This document shows, piece by piece, positions 5,990 through 12,967 of a DNA stretch of 15,061 bases. Numbering within the stretch: the first letter of the stretch is position 1; every line of letters begins with the position of its first letter. The notes below the pieces were generated by a model. The model searched no databases and had not been told where the DNA came from. It worked only from the letters and a program-made list of their open reading frames with translations. A program made the translations under genes and the position numbers. This DNA is from Syntrophobacterales bacterium (lineage in GTDB: Bacteria; Desulfobacterota; Syntrophobacteria; BM002), in NCBI GenBank assembly GCA_030601545.1, contig JAUVTM010000017.1:1-15061 (forward strand), given 5' to 3'.

Positions 5990-8515
5990 ATGAGAAAGAC
6001 TGAAACCCCAGTGGTAAAAAGGTCTCTCCCTTCATGGATTCGATCAAGCAATCTTAAGCTTCAAGCGCTCCTTTTACTTATCATCCTGATTGCGGTTTTT
6101 GCTCGAGTCCTACCGCTAGAAATGCAGAAAAGGATTATCAATGAAGCTATCAGGTTAGGGGAAATCCAGCTGTTGTTTTTATACTGCGGATTGTATCTTG
6201 CCGCGGTCGTTACCGCCACTGGACTAAAATACCTGATCAGCGTTCTCCAAAATCTCATCGGCGAACGAGCCCTGGCCGACATGAGAAAGGCTCTCTATCA
6301 TCACATTCTGACCCTTCCTCTAAATTTTTTCAGAAAGACCCAGCCAGGTTTGGTGGTTGCATCCCTGGTTACTGAGCTCGCCTCGTCAGGAAACTTCGTA
6401 GGCATGGCAATAGGGGTCCCGGTGGCCAGCATTCTTACTCTGTTCGCTTTTGCTGGCTATCTGATTTGGCTCAATCCGCTCCTGGCGGGAATCACACTCA
6501 GCATATACCCCATGATTCTCATTCTGCTCCCTCGACTGCAGAATCAAGCCAATAAGGCCAACAAACGCAGGGTGGACACGACCAGGACACTTTCAGGCAA
6601 AATAGGCGAGGCTATCAGCGGTATTCATGAGATTCACGGCAACGGCTCCTACCGGATTGAAAACAGCAGATATGACAAAATGATTGATAAATTATACAAG
6701 ATCAGGATTGTCTGGAATCTCTATAAATTTTCGGTCAAATCGGTAAACAATTTTTTTAACAACTTAAGCCCTTTTCTCGTTTTTATCGTGGGAGGTTATC
6801 TGGCTATCAAAGGCCGACTGGATCTTGGGGCGCTGGTCGCTTTTATCTCGGCTCAGGAGAAAATCTACGATCCCTGGAAAGAGCTTATTGCATTCTACCA
6901 AGTTTATCAGGACGCGAGTGTTCGCTACAAGAGAACCATGGAATACTTCGATGAGTTGCCCGAGCACGCTCTTGAACCAGATGACCGCGAGCCTTACGAG
7001 CTAGAGGGCAGTATAGAGGTCAGGGACCTGTCATTTCTGGCCGAAGGTGGTATCAAGTTGCTCGATGGAATCAATCTCTCACTGAAGCCCGGAGAGCAAC
7101 TGGCCCTGGTGGGCTTCTCCGGCAGTGGTAAGAGCACTTTGGCCCAGTGCGTTGGACAACTCTATAAATATACTGGTGGACACGTTTTGCTTGGTGGTGA
7201 GGAAGTGGCGGATCTGTCCAAGAAAGACGTGATATACAACATCGGTTTTGTTTCCCAAACGCCCTTTACTTTCGAAGGGACAATCAAGGATAATATTATT
7301 TACTCTTGTGCTGCCAAGCTTGACAGTGATGAAATTGGCGAGAGTGATGCCATGCCATCCCTGGACGACATGATCGAAGCTCTCCAACAGACAGGGATCT
7401 TTGTGGATGTTCTCCGTTTCGGACTGAATACCATTCTTGTCTACGATGAGCACCAGGATCTGGCCTCAAAGATTGTTCGAGTTCGCGACCGCTTCAAGCG
7501 AGAATTTGTTGAGGAACTGGCGGATTACGTCGAATTCTTCGATGAAGACAACTTTCTATACTACTCTAACATCGCTGCGAATTTGATTTTTGGCTCACCC
7601 AACGTAGAGTCTTTCAGCCTTCAAAACTTGGCCGTAAATGACTACTTTCTGCGATTTCTGGATAAGGCCGATCTCACCCGGCCACTGTTAACTCATGGCG
7701 CAGAGCTATGCAGACAGACGGTGGATATTTTGGGCGACCTGCCGCCTGAAAAGGTTTTCTTCGAACAAAGCCCCATTCGAGCGGACGAGTTGAATGAATA
7801 CAAAATGCTTGCTACCCGGCTGGCAAGAACAAGGCTGCATCATCTCTCACCAGAGGACAGAACCGACCTTTTGCGACTCGCATTGTGTTTCATTCCCGGC
7901 ATACACAAAATGGCTGGGATGCCAAGCATTTTGGAAGAGCTGATATTGGAGGGGCGCGCACTTTTCAGGGAGGATATTTCCAGAGATGATCCCGGAGCTC
8001 TTACATTTTATCAGGCCTCGGAATATATCTACTCCCAGACTATCCTTGACAACATCTTCTTCGGAAAGACCAAAACCGTCAATCCGCAGGCAGAGGAAAA
8101 GATAGATCAGAGCATCATCCAGGTTCTTATTGAAGAAGACTTGCTGGAGACTATTGTAGAAATAGGAATGGAATTCCAGGTGGGGAGCAAAGGTGACAGG
8201 CTCTCTGGTGGTCAGCGCCAGAAACTGGCCATAGCAAGAGTCTTCCTAAAGGCGCCGCGGGTTCTTATAATGGACGAGGCCACTTCGGCCCTAGATAATA
8301 AATCCCAGGCGCGTATACAGAGTTTGCTTGACACCAGGTGGAAGGGTCAAAGTACTCTCATTGCGGTGGTGCATCGTCTTGACATTATCAAAAGCTATGA
8401 CAAGATTGCGGTTATGAAGGCCGGAAGAATAGGTGAAATGGGGACGTACGACGACCTCATTGCCAAGGAAGGGATGTTATATGAACTCATCTATGGAAAA
8501 AAGGCAAGCATCTGA
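5990..8515 (+). CDS. ABC exporter (fused TMD-NBD) with a large insertion in the ATPase domain
   Basis: 841 aa from ATG 5990, chosen over ATG 5963 because GGAGGAG (5974-5980) lies between them, 9 nt before 5990. Residues about 24-300 form a type IV exporter membrane domain with hydrophobic segments near 24-41, 60-79, 136-161, 164-181 and 262-275. The NBD has Walker A GFSGSGKST (375-383), Q-loop Q423, signature LSGGQRQ (738-744), Walker B VLIMDE (758-763), D-loop SALD and switch H795, so it should hydrolyse ATP. Q-loop to signature is about 315 residues instead of the usual 50-60. The extra stretch (about 441-681) contains two further copies of the post-Q-loop pattern I-x-x-N-[IL]-x-[FY]-[GS]: IKDNIIYS (432), IAANLIFGS (528) and ILDNIFFGK (685). 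I recall similar long-NBD exporters in other proteobacteria, substrate unknown. The next gene overlaps its 3' end. Confidence 0.93.
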   Translation: MRKTETPVVKRSLPSWIRSSNLKLQALLLLIILIAVFARVLPLEMQKRIINEAIRLGEIQLLFLYCGLYLAAVVTATGLKYLISVLQNLIGERALADMRKALYHHILTLPLNFFRKTQPGLVVASLVTELASSGNFVGMAIGVPVASILTLFAFAGYLIWLNPLLAGITLSIYPMILILLPRLQNQANKANKRRVDTTRTLSGKIGEAISGIHEIHGNGSYRIENSRYDKMIDKLYKIRIVWNLYKFSVKSVNNFFNNLSPFLVFIVGGYLAIKGRLDLGALVAFISAQEKIYDPWKELIAFYQVYQDASVRYKRTMEYFDELPEHALEPDDREPYELEGSIEVRDLSFLAEGGIKLLDGINLSLKPGEQLALVGFSGSGKSTLAQCVGQLYKYTGGHVLLGGEEVADLSKKDVIYNIGFVSQTPFTFEGTIKDNIIYSCAAKLDSDEIGESDAMPSLDDMIEALQQTGIFVDVLRFGLNTILVYDEHQDLASKIVRVRDRFKREFVEELADYVEFFDEDNFLYYSNIAANLIFGSPNVESFSLQNLAVNDYFLRFLDKADLTRPLLTHGAELCRQTVDILGDLPPEKVFFEQSPIRADELNEYKMLATRLARTRLHHLSPEDRTDLLRLALCFIPGIHKMAGMPSILEELILEGRALFREDISRDDPGALTFYQASEYIYSQTILDNIFFGKTKTVNPQAEEKIDQSIIQVLIEEDLLETIVEIGMEFQVGSKGDRLSGGQRQKLAIARVFLKAPRVLIMDEATSALDNKSQARIQSLLDTRWKGQSTLIAVVHRLDIIKSYDKIAVMKAGRIGEMGTYDDLIAKEGMLYELIYGKKASI

Positions 8516-9008
8516 CACCAGTGAGTTCCAGGAAAACCTTGAGATCCTGCGACGAATAGATTTTTTTTCAGCCCTGTCTCTTCAAGCTCTCAAAGTGTTT
8601 GCTTATCTTTTCACCAGGGAGATTTATAAGCCGGGAGACTATCTCTTTCACCAGAATGACAATGACGGCAATGCATTCTATATTTTATCAGGAACTGCCG
8701 AGGTGGTTCGCAAAGATGAGAGAGGCGAATTCTGCCTGGGCAAATATGGTGAGGGCGAGTTCCTCGGTGGGCTGGCATTGCTTGGCGACATGCGACGTCT
8801 TTTTTTTCTCAAAGCTGTGACGGACATGACGTGTCTTGTGATGAGCCGGGAGAAGTTTGCCAAGGCCATTGAGCAGTTCCCTGATCTTATGCCGAGAGTT
8901 CTGGGAACCATGGTTGACCGGATTCGTTCCTGGGAAGAGAGGCTCTTTATTGATCAAGACGGACTGTGCGATACTTGTAAAAAGAAGGTTGGTGTGAGTC
9001 TTATATGA
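8481..9008 (+). CDS. Cyclic-nucleotide-binding-fold protein with degenerate phosphate cassette
   Basis: 175 aa. Residues about 22-140 form a CAP-ED/cNMP beta-roll: helix RIDFFSALS, then KPGDYLFHQND and AFYILSGTAEVV. There is no DNA-binding HTH, so this is not a CRP-type transcription factor. The phosphate-binding cassette reads FLGGLALLGDMRRLFF, with Gly in place of the Glu of canonical FGE, so nucleotide binding is doubtful and a protein-interaction role is plausible. The tail has a C163-D-T-C166 pair. ATG 8481 is chosen because AAGGAAGGG lies 7 nt upstream; an in-frame start at 8433 lacks this. It overlaps the exporter gene by 35 nt, indicating translational coupling and a joint function. 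Confidence 0.88.
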   Translation: MNSSMEKRQASDTSEFQENLEILRRIDFFSALSLQALKVFAYLFTREIYKPGDYLFHQNDNDGNAFYILSGTAEVVRKDERGEFCLGKYGEGEFLGGLALLGDMRRLFFLKAVTDMTCLVMSREKFAKAIEQFPDLMPRVLGTMVDRIRSWEERLFIDQDGLCDTCKKKVGVSLI

Positions 9009-9096
9009 ACAGGCTGACACAAGCTCTGATCCATGGACAAGGTTGCGAGAGCTCAGTTTCCACTGAGTGTTGTGTACTTATGGAAGGTTTGCGGTC

Positions 9097-9522
9097 ATGG
9101 TAGCAGATAGAGTTTCGTTGAAACTGAAGAACTGCCTTTCTGAACTGAGTACATTGGGGAGTTGCCTGGAGCAGCTCGGAGTGGCGCTGGGCCTCTCTAG
9201 CAAGACCTTGTTTGAGATCTCTCTATCCATGGAAGAGCTTTTCAGCAATATCATCTCGTATGGATATACCGACGATGCTGTACACTGGATCAAGGTGGCC
9301 ATTTCACATGAAGACGGAATGCTTATCATACGGCTAGAAGACGACGGAATTCCTTTTGATCCTCTGAAAGCAGAGGAACCAGATTGTAAATGCCCCATTG
9401 ACCAGCGCAGGATCGGCAACCTTGGTATTCATCTCACCAAGAAGTTCATGGATGATATGGTCTATGAAAGACGCGGGAATATAAATATTGTGACCGTGAA
9501 GAAGAAGATAACCGTTAGGTAG
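9097..9522 (+). CDS. RsbW-type anti-sigma factor / serine kinase (GHKL ATPase)
   Basis: 141 aa, typical size for the family. GHKL motifs are visible: N-box SMEELFSNIISYGY (E46/E47, N51), G1 box EDDGIPFD (D83-G84) and G2-like GNLGIHL (108-114). RsbW/SpoIIAB proteins bind ATP, phosphorylate a STAS anti-anti-sigma protein and hold their target until the STAS protein is dephosphorylated. ATG 9097 has GGAAGG (9082-9087) 9 nt upstream; a longer GTG start at 9067 is less well placed. It sits between the cNMP-fold gene and the STAS gene. No sigma-factor gene is nearby, so the target is unknown. C97 and C99 in the ATP-lid region (CKCP) are an oddity. Confidence 0.9.
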   Translation: MVADRVSLKLKNCLSELSTLGSCLEQLGVALGLSSKTLFEISLSMEELFSNIISYGYTDDAVHWIKVAISHEDGMLIIRLEDDGIPFDPLKAEEPDCKCPIDQRRIGNLGIHLTKKFMDDMVYERRGNINIVTVKKKITVR

Positions 9523-9638
9523 CGATTTTCTGCAGATACGCAGCCGACTCTTTGACAGGTTTACACCTTAGCTCGTTCAGTCATTTGCTTGTATGAAATT
9601 GTTCCTGCAAGCCTAAAGGGTAGAGGGGAGAAGGATAG

Positions 9639-9971
9639 ATGGAAGTCGTAGAGAAAAAACAGAATGGAATCTGTATTTTGGGTCTCCTTGGTCGTCTTGA
9701 TTCAAATACGTCCCCGGAATTCGAGAAGAAAATATTCGAAGTAATCGAGGATGGGACCAAAAGCGTAATTGTGGATTTTGAGAGTCTGGATTACATTTCA
9801 AGCGCTGGATTGCGCGTGCTCTTGAAGGCTACCAAGCAACTAAAACGCTCCGATGGAAAAATCGTGCTCTGTTCAATGAAGGAATATATAAAGGAGGTTT
9901 TTGAGATTGCCGGATTTGTCTCTATCTTCCCCATAGTGTCCTCAGTGGGAGAGGCTGTCGAAGAGTTTTAG
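9639..9971 (+). CDS. STAS-domain anti-sigma factor antagonist (RsbV/SpoIIAA type)
   Basis: 110 aa, one complete STAS domain: beta start GICILGLLGRLDSNTSPEFE, the strand VIVDFESLDYIS, the phosphorylation loop S54-S55-A-G-L-R, and the C-terminal helix near VGEAVEEF. By alignment with RsbV/SpoIIAA (D-S-T/S-G), S55 is the expected phosphoacceptor, with S54 in place of the usual Asp. It should be phosphorylated by the upstream RsbW-type kinase and dephosphorylated by the SpoIIE phosphatase. The ribosome binding site GGGGAGAAGGA sits just before ATG 9639. The 116-bp gap after the kinase contains TTGACA at 9552 but no good -10 box, so a separate promoter is not supported. Confidence 0.94.
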   Translation: MEVVEKKQNGICILGLLGRLDSNTSPEFEKKIFEVIEDGTKSVIVDFESLDYISSAGLRVLLKATKQLKRSDGKIVLCSMKEYIKEVFEIAGFVSIFPIVSSVGEAVEEF

Positions 9972-10103
9972 GACTATTTCGGCGACAGACAAGAAGAGTA
10001 ATGATCTTTCTACAAAGTTTTCTGCTCCCATCTGATCATATCTCCAACAGCTGAATTGAGTTATGATTTGGACGGTCTGGCCGACGGCAATTCGTAAAAC
10101 ATC

Positions 10104-10130
10104 CGGGCTGGAATGAAAGCCCGAAGGAGG
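10104..10130 (+). promoter_or_regulatory. Hairpin abutting the FHA gene's ribosome binding site
   Basis: CGGGCT (10104-10109) pairs with AGCCCG (10118-10123) over an 8-nt loop, and the strong AAGGAGG (10124-10130) follows with no gap. Stacking next to the Shine-Dalgarno could tune initiation; the SD itself is not sequestered. Confidence 0.4.
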
Positions 10131-10135
10131 ACCCC

Positions 10136-10681
10136 ATGGAGGAAGTGCATCATGAAAAGGTTCTTGACTATCTGCAGAGCCTGCAAGGGCTAGGGCCGGA
10201 GAAATTTCTGGCGACATATAGACATTCAATTTTGTTGGAAAATTACCTGGCCCCCTCCAGCCGGACGAAGCTAGGGAGGGTGGAAACCATTTCTGAAATG
10301 GACGTAGAGAATCTCCTTTCGCCAACTGGCACCAGCGAGGACGAGCCCCTTCTTCAGGCCCGGGCTATTCCCCTGGAGAAGAGGGATAGGGATTCGTCGG
10401 ACCACATGATTTTTTTGGGACGCTCAGCCAACAATGATATCGTCCTGCTCAACAAAATGGTGTCAAAGCTCCATGCCTATTTCTGCCAAGTACCAGGCAG
10501 TCGAGTTATGCAGTTAGTAGACATGAACTCCACTAACGGTACCTTTATCAATGGCAACAGACTAGCGCCGTCGGTGAAGACGAACCTAGATGATGCAGAT
10601 GTCATTGCTTTCGGCCCTGAAACGAAGTTGGAATTTTTCAGCGCTCCTGGTTTTTGTCAGCTTCTCCAAAAACTAGGCTAG
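10136..10681 (+). CDS. FHA-domain protein
   Basis: 181 aa, cytoplasmic. The C-terminal half (about 78-168) is a forkhead-associated phosphothreonine-binding domain with all hallmarks: G95-R96-S, NNDIVL, S110-K-L-H113 and N131-STNGTFINGNRL. The N-terminal 75 residues (helical start EEVHHEKVLDYLQSL) are not recognised. FHA domains bind phosphoproteins made by Ser/Thr kinases. Next to a kinase/phosphatase partner switch it may read out a phosphorylated component, but no Hanks-type kinase is in the window. AAGGAGG lies 5 nt before ATG 10136. It is the last gene of the plus-strand cluster, 164 bp after the STAS gene. Confidence 0.93.
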   Translation: MEEVHHEKVLDYLQSLQGLGPEKFLATYRHSILLENYLAPSSRTKLGRVETISEMDVENLLSPTGTSEDEPLLQARAIPLEKRDRDSSDHMIFLGRSANNDIVLLNKMVSKLHAYFCQVPGSRVMQLVDMNSTNGTFINGNRLAPSVKTNLDDADVIAFGPETKLEFFSAPGFCQLLQKLG

Positions 10682-10736
10682 CTGCGATACATAAACAGTT
10701 TGATTAGGAAAGTGAAGGAGAAAACTGAGGTCTTTC

Positions 10737-10830
10737 AAATCCCCCCTATCCCCCCTTTGTTAAAGGGGGGAACTTAATGAAATCACTTAAGAATCTTCCC
10801 CCTTTCGTAAAGGGGGATCGAGGGGGATTT
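10737..10830. repeat. C/G-rich palindromic repeat pair (REPIN/BIME-like)
   Basis: Two inverted copies of a unit of about 36 bp, AAATCCCCC..TCCCCCTTT...AAAGGGGG.., at 10737-10775 and 10795-10830 (reverse). Each unit is itself a palindrome (CCCCCCTTTGTTAAAGGGGGG; CCCCCTTTCGTAAAGGGGG), separated by about 20 bp. This is a dispersed intergenic repeat type seen in many genomes. The 68-codon frame across it is not a gene. A further motif of dispersed type, GGGGATAAACCCCGCCCCTA, follows near 10908-10927. Confidence 0.75.
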
Positions 10831-10957
10831 CGTCGAGCGAAGCGCTTGCTACACGGCATTGAGTCCTCTGAGATGGTCACGCGACAAACACTTCATATCG
10901 CTTATGGGGATAAACCCCGCCCCTACGAAAGAAAAGCTGCCGCAGTCAATAATTTTC

Positions 10958-10986
10958 TTGACCAATACATCCCAATATTGTAAATT
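10958..10986 (+). promoter_or_regulatory. Candidate promoter for a small RNA
   Basis: TTGACC (10958-10963), 17-bp spacer, TAAATT (10981-10986). The -35 is good, the -10 fair. The expected start near 10993 is just before a pair of perfect hairpins ending in a terminator. Confidence 0.4.
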
Positions 10987-10992
10987 ATGTCT

Positions 10993-11072
10993 AATAGGGA
11001 GACGCCAGTCTCCCTTGGTGCCCCTTGCCCCTATCGGCCGCTGTGCGCCGGGCCGATAGGGGTTCTTTTTTT
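10993..11072 (+). ncRNA. Candidate small structured RNA of about 80 nt
   Basis: Starting about 7 nt after the candidate -10 box: a perfect 8-bp hairpin AGGGAGAC-GCCA-GTCTCCCT (10996-11015), a short C-rich single strand, then a perfect 12-bp terminator hairpin and T-tract. This promoter / hairpin / terminator layout is typical of small RNAs. The rival reading is the far 3' end of the FHA cluster transcript, separated from it by inserted repeats. It matches no RNA family I recognise. Confidence 0.35.
11028..11072 (+). terminator. Strong Rho-independent terminator
   Basis: Perfect 12-bp stem CCCCTATCGGCC / GGCCGATAGGGG (11028-11039 with 11051-11062), an 11-nt loop, then TTCTTTTTTT. It ends plus-strand transcription before the convergent queuosine-salvage gene. 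No T-tract on the minus side. Confidence 0.9.
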
Positions 11073-11142
11073 GGGGCTCTGTGAATAATTCGAGTGCTGT
11101 TTCCCGTACTATGTTTGAGCATTTAATTTAAAGTTACCCTCC

Positions 11143-12114
11143 TCAATAGAAAATCGTCCGTGTGCGGTGATACGGCAGGGAGCGGTAAGTATCATCCTGA
11201 CCCAGATGCCATAACCAGCAGTCCAGTTGAGCAGAGGTTACTTTCTGACCGCGTCTGTCCAGCTCTTGTCTTAGGAGTTCCACAGCCCAAATCGTTGCCG
11301 CCCGGATCTCCACTTCCTCCGGGCTACCCGGCAGAATATGCTCCTGCCTTTGAATGAGCTCTGCCAGTTCGGGTTCGTAGCGGATGAGACCCAGATGGCG
11401 AAGAACCTGAGGTAATTTGTAATCAGCAAAGGCGGTGAGTTTCTCCCGATCTACAAAACCTCCCCAGGTATCTCCAGAGAAGGTGGTCCACAAATCCTGG
11501 ACCAATAGCTGGGCCCGCTTGAAAAAATATACCTTGTTGCCTTGATACGTAGTGGTGTCATTGAAACTCGCAAATTCGGCCGCCAACAGGTGCACCAGCT
11601 CCACTGCCGAGCCTGCGGCCTCTTCCAACACATGAATAAAGCTTCCCTGAAATCGATCCAGTAGTACCTGTCCAGCCGCGCGGAGATTAGTCAGTCGTTC
11701 CTCAAAAAGAGGAATCTTGCCGCTTCCACGGAAGATGTGAGCCAGGGTCTGCGAGTCCAGCGCAGACAGCATCTTTGCCTGGTGGATGGGGATTTTTTCC
11801 TCGATGGCCCGCTTCAGACTAGCAGCCAGCGCCCAGTAGCCCGATAGCGCTTCGTTTCCATAGTGAACCGTCCAGAGTGGAGACCCAACTTTCGGCCAGA
11901 AGCAATGGTTGACGGTGTCAAGTACGAAGATCCATTCAGCGGTAACTCCAGTACCGTCAAAATAGTGGTATAGTGCAGGCCCTTGGGGTGTGACTGGTAT
12001 CTCAAGGGGTGAATTGCTGTTGAGAAGGTGAGATATGGCCGCGGCGTCTATCTGGACGTATTGGCTTTGTTCCACCACGGTCAAGCATGAGGAAAGAACA
12101 GAGAGGAGACTCAT
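11143..12114 (-). CDS. Queuosine 5'-phosphate N-glycosidase, Qng1/DUF2419 family
   Basis: 323 aa from ATG 12114, one whole family domain. Recognised by VLDTVNHCFWPK (about 64-75 in this numbering), VYFFKRAQLLVQD (195-207, K199), the block FADYKLPQVLRHLG (229-242, D231) and EVEIRAATIWAVELLR (267-282). In this family, characterised in eukaryotes and some bacteria, the enzyme releases queuine from queuosine 5'-monophosphate so that the tRNA-modifying base can be reused. An Asp in this region is catalytic in characterised members; assigning it to D231 is inference. No signal peptide. TTG 12129 and GTG 12123 are in-frame alternatives; ATG 12114 fits the usual MSLLSVLSSC-type opening, though the ribosome binding site is weak. 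No other queuosine genes or transporter are adjacent. Confidence 0.9.
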   Translation of the reverse strand: MSLLSVLSSCLTVVEQSQYVQIDAAAISHLLNSNSPLEIPVTPQGPALYHYFDGTGVTAEWIFVLDTVNHCFWPKVGSPLWTVHYGNEALSGYWALAASLKRAIEEKIPIHQAKMLSALDSQTLAHIFRGSGKIPLFEERLTNLRAAGQVLLDRFQGSFIHVLEEAAGSAVELVHLLAAEFASFNDTTTYQGNKVYFFKRAQLLVQDLWTTFSGDTWGGFVDREKLTAFADYKLPQVLRHLGLIRYEPELAELIQRQEHILPGSPEEVEIRAATIWAVELLRQELDRRGQKVTSAQLDCWLWHLGQDDTYRSLPYHRTRTIFY

Positions 12115-12277
12115 AAGGTGCACGTTCAAGGTTTATCGTCTGTGGGAAAAAATCTGGCGGCCCTGTCGGACGCAATACCTCATGGAGTAATGGAGTGTTG
12201 AAGGAAAAGAAATTCCAAATCACAAATCTCAATGACTGAGGTTTCAGTGTTCAGGTTTCAGGTTCTATGTTTTTTTT

Positions 12278-12305
12278 CCTGACACCTGACACCTGACACC
12301 TGACA
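12278..12305. repeat. Tandem CCTGACA x4
   Basis: Four exact 7-bp units between the two minus-strand genes, flanked by related 'ttcagg' fragments (12240-12265) and short near-repeats (GGAGTAATGGAGTG, CACTACTCCAGTGCTCC). Typical intergenic repeat debris; the 245-bp gap shows no promoter or terminator. Confidence 0.7.
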
Positions 12306-12374
12306 CCCTGAGATTTGGTGCTTCGCATTTGATATTTTGTAATGCACCACTACTCCAGTGCTCCATTTTCTAGA

Positions 12375-12758
12375 CTAGGAGCTGGCCAGGGATGCAGCCT
12401 GCACGGTAATGCGTCGCAGCCTCTGGACCACAGTGCGAATAATTTTGCGAAAGTCTGGGGAGAGGATGTCGTACTCCCGCCTTAGCTTGTCACGATCTAG
12501 AACCCCTAACTTAACGGGACCTACGGCCGCCACTGTTGCCGAGCGGGGTTCTTTTCCCATGTCCAAAAATTCAAGCTCGCCTATGAAATCTCCCTCCCCG
12601 AGCTTGGCGACGGTTACTTTGCCTTTCGGCGTGTTCTTGCTGACCTTGACTTCACCTTCAAGGATAACGTAGACCCAATCGCTGAATCCTCCCTCTTCGA
12701 AGATGACCGTACCGTCTGGATGTGTTTCCTCGTCGCGAATATAAAGCAGGTCTATCAT
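12375..12758 (-). CDS. Single-domain cyclic-nucleotide-binding protein
   Basis: 127 aa, one CAP-ED/cNMP domain and nothing else: HPDGTVIFEEGGFSDWVYVILEGEVKV, then an intact phosphate-binding cassette GDFIGELEFLDMGKEPRSATV with the conserved Glu and Arg that contact the cyclic phosphate and ribose. Nucleotide binding is therefore plausible, unlike the cNMP-fold protein at 8481. There is no effector domain, so it probably acts on a partner protein. ATG 12758 is chosen: GGAAGGAG lies 6 nt before it, while GTG 12761 would be too close. A minus-strand promoter at 12804-12833 precedes it. It is divergent from threonine synthase. Confidence 0.93.
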   Translation of the reverse strand: MIDLLYIRDEETHPDGTVIFEEGGFSDWVYVILEGEVKVSKNTPKGKVTVAKLGEGDFIGELEFLDMGKEPRSATVAAVGPVKLGVLDRDKLRREYDILSPDFRKIIRTVVQRLRRITVQAASLASS

Positions 12759-12803
12759 CACGTTCTCCTTCCACGCTGGCCATTGATCTGTTGGCTCGCA
12801 CTC

Positions 12804-12833
12804 AGTATAGTGTGTTTATTGGTGATAGTTCAA
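12804..12833 (-). promoter_or_regulatory. Sigma-70 promoter for the cNMP-domain gene
   Basis: Minus strand: TTGAAC (12833-12828), 18-bp spacer, TATACT (12809-12804). Start expected about 40 nt before ATG 12758. Confidence 0.55.
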
Positions 12834-12858
12834 GACAAAAGCAAAAGTTGAAATGCGC

Positions 12859-12887
12859 TTGACAGAAAGGATGCCTCAGAATAAAAG
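12859..12887 (+). promoter_or_regulatory. Candidate promoter for threonine synthase
   Basis: Perfect -35 TTGACA (12859-12864), 17-bp spacer, weak -10 TAAAAG (12882-12887), about 80 nt before ATG 12968. Confidence 0.45.
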
Positions 12888-12967
12888 ATGCAGTGCGGCT
12901 TTGCCACTCTCACACCGATTGGCACTGTCCCAGATGGGTATACTTACACAAAATCACGGAGACAAAA

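Noticed and set aside
8481..9008. CRP/FNR-type transcription factor
   Set aside because: Only the cNMP fold is present; there is no C-terminal helix-turn-helix.
9552..9580. Separate promoter before the STAS gene (TTGACA)
   Set aside because: No acceptable -10 box at 16-18 bp.
10777..10983. 68-codon plus frame
   Set aside because: Its start (NLPPFVKGDRGGF) is the translation of the C-rich palindromic repeat, a common false gene.
12278..12305. CRISPR-like or iteron array from CCTGACA repeats
   Set aside because: Units are only 7 bp with no spacers and no replication or cas gene; simple tandem repeat.
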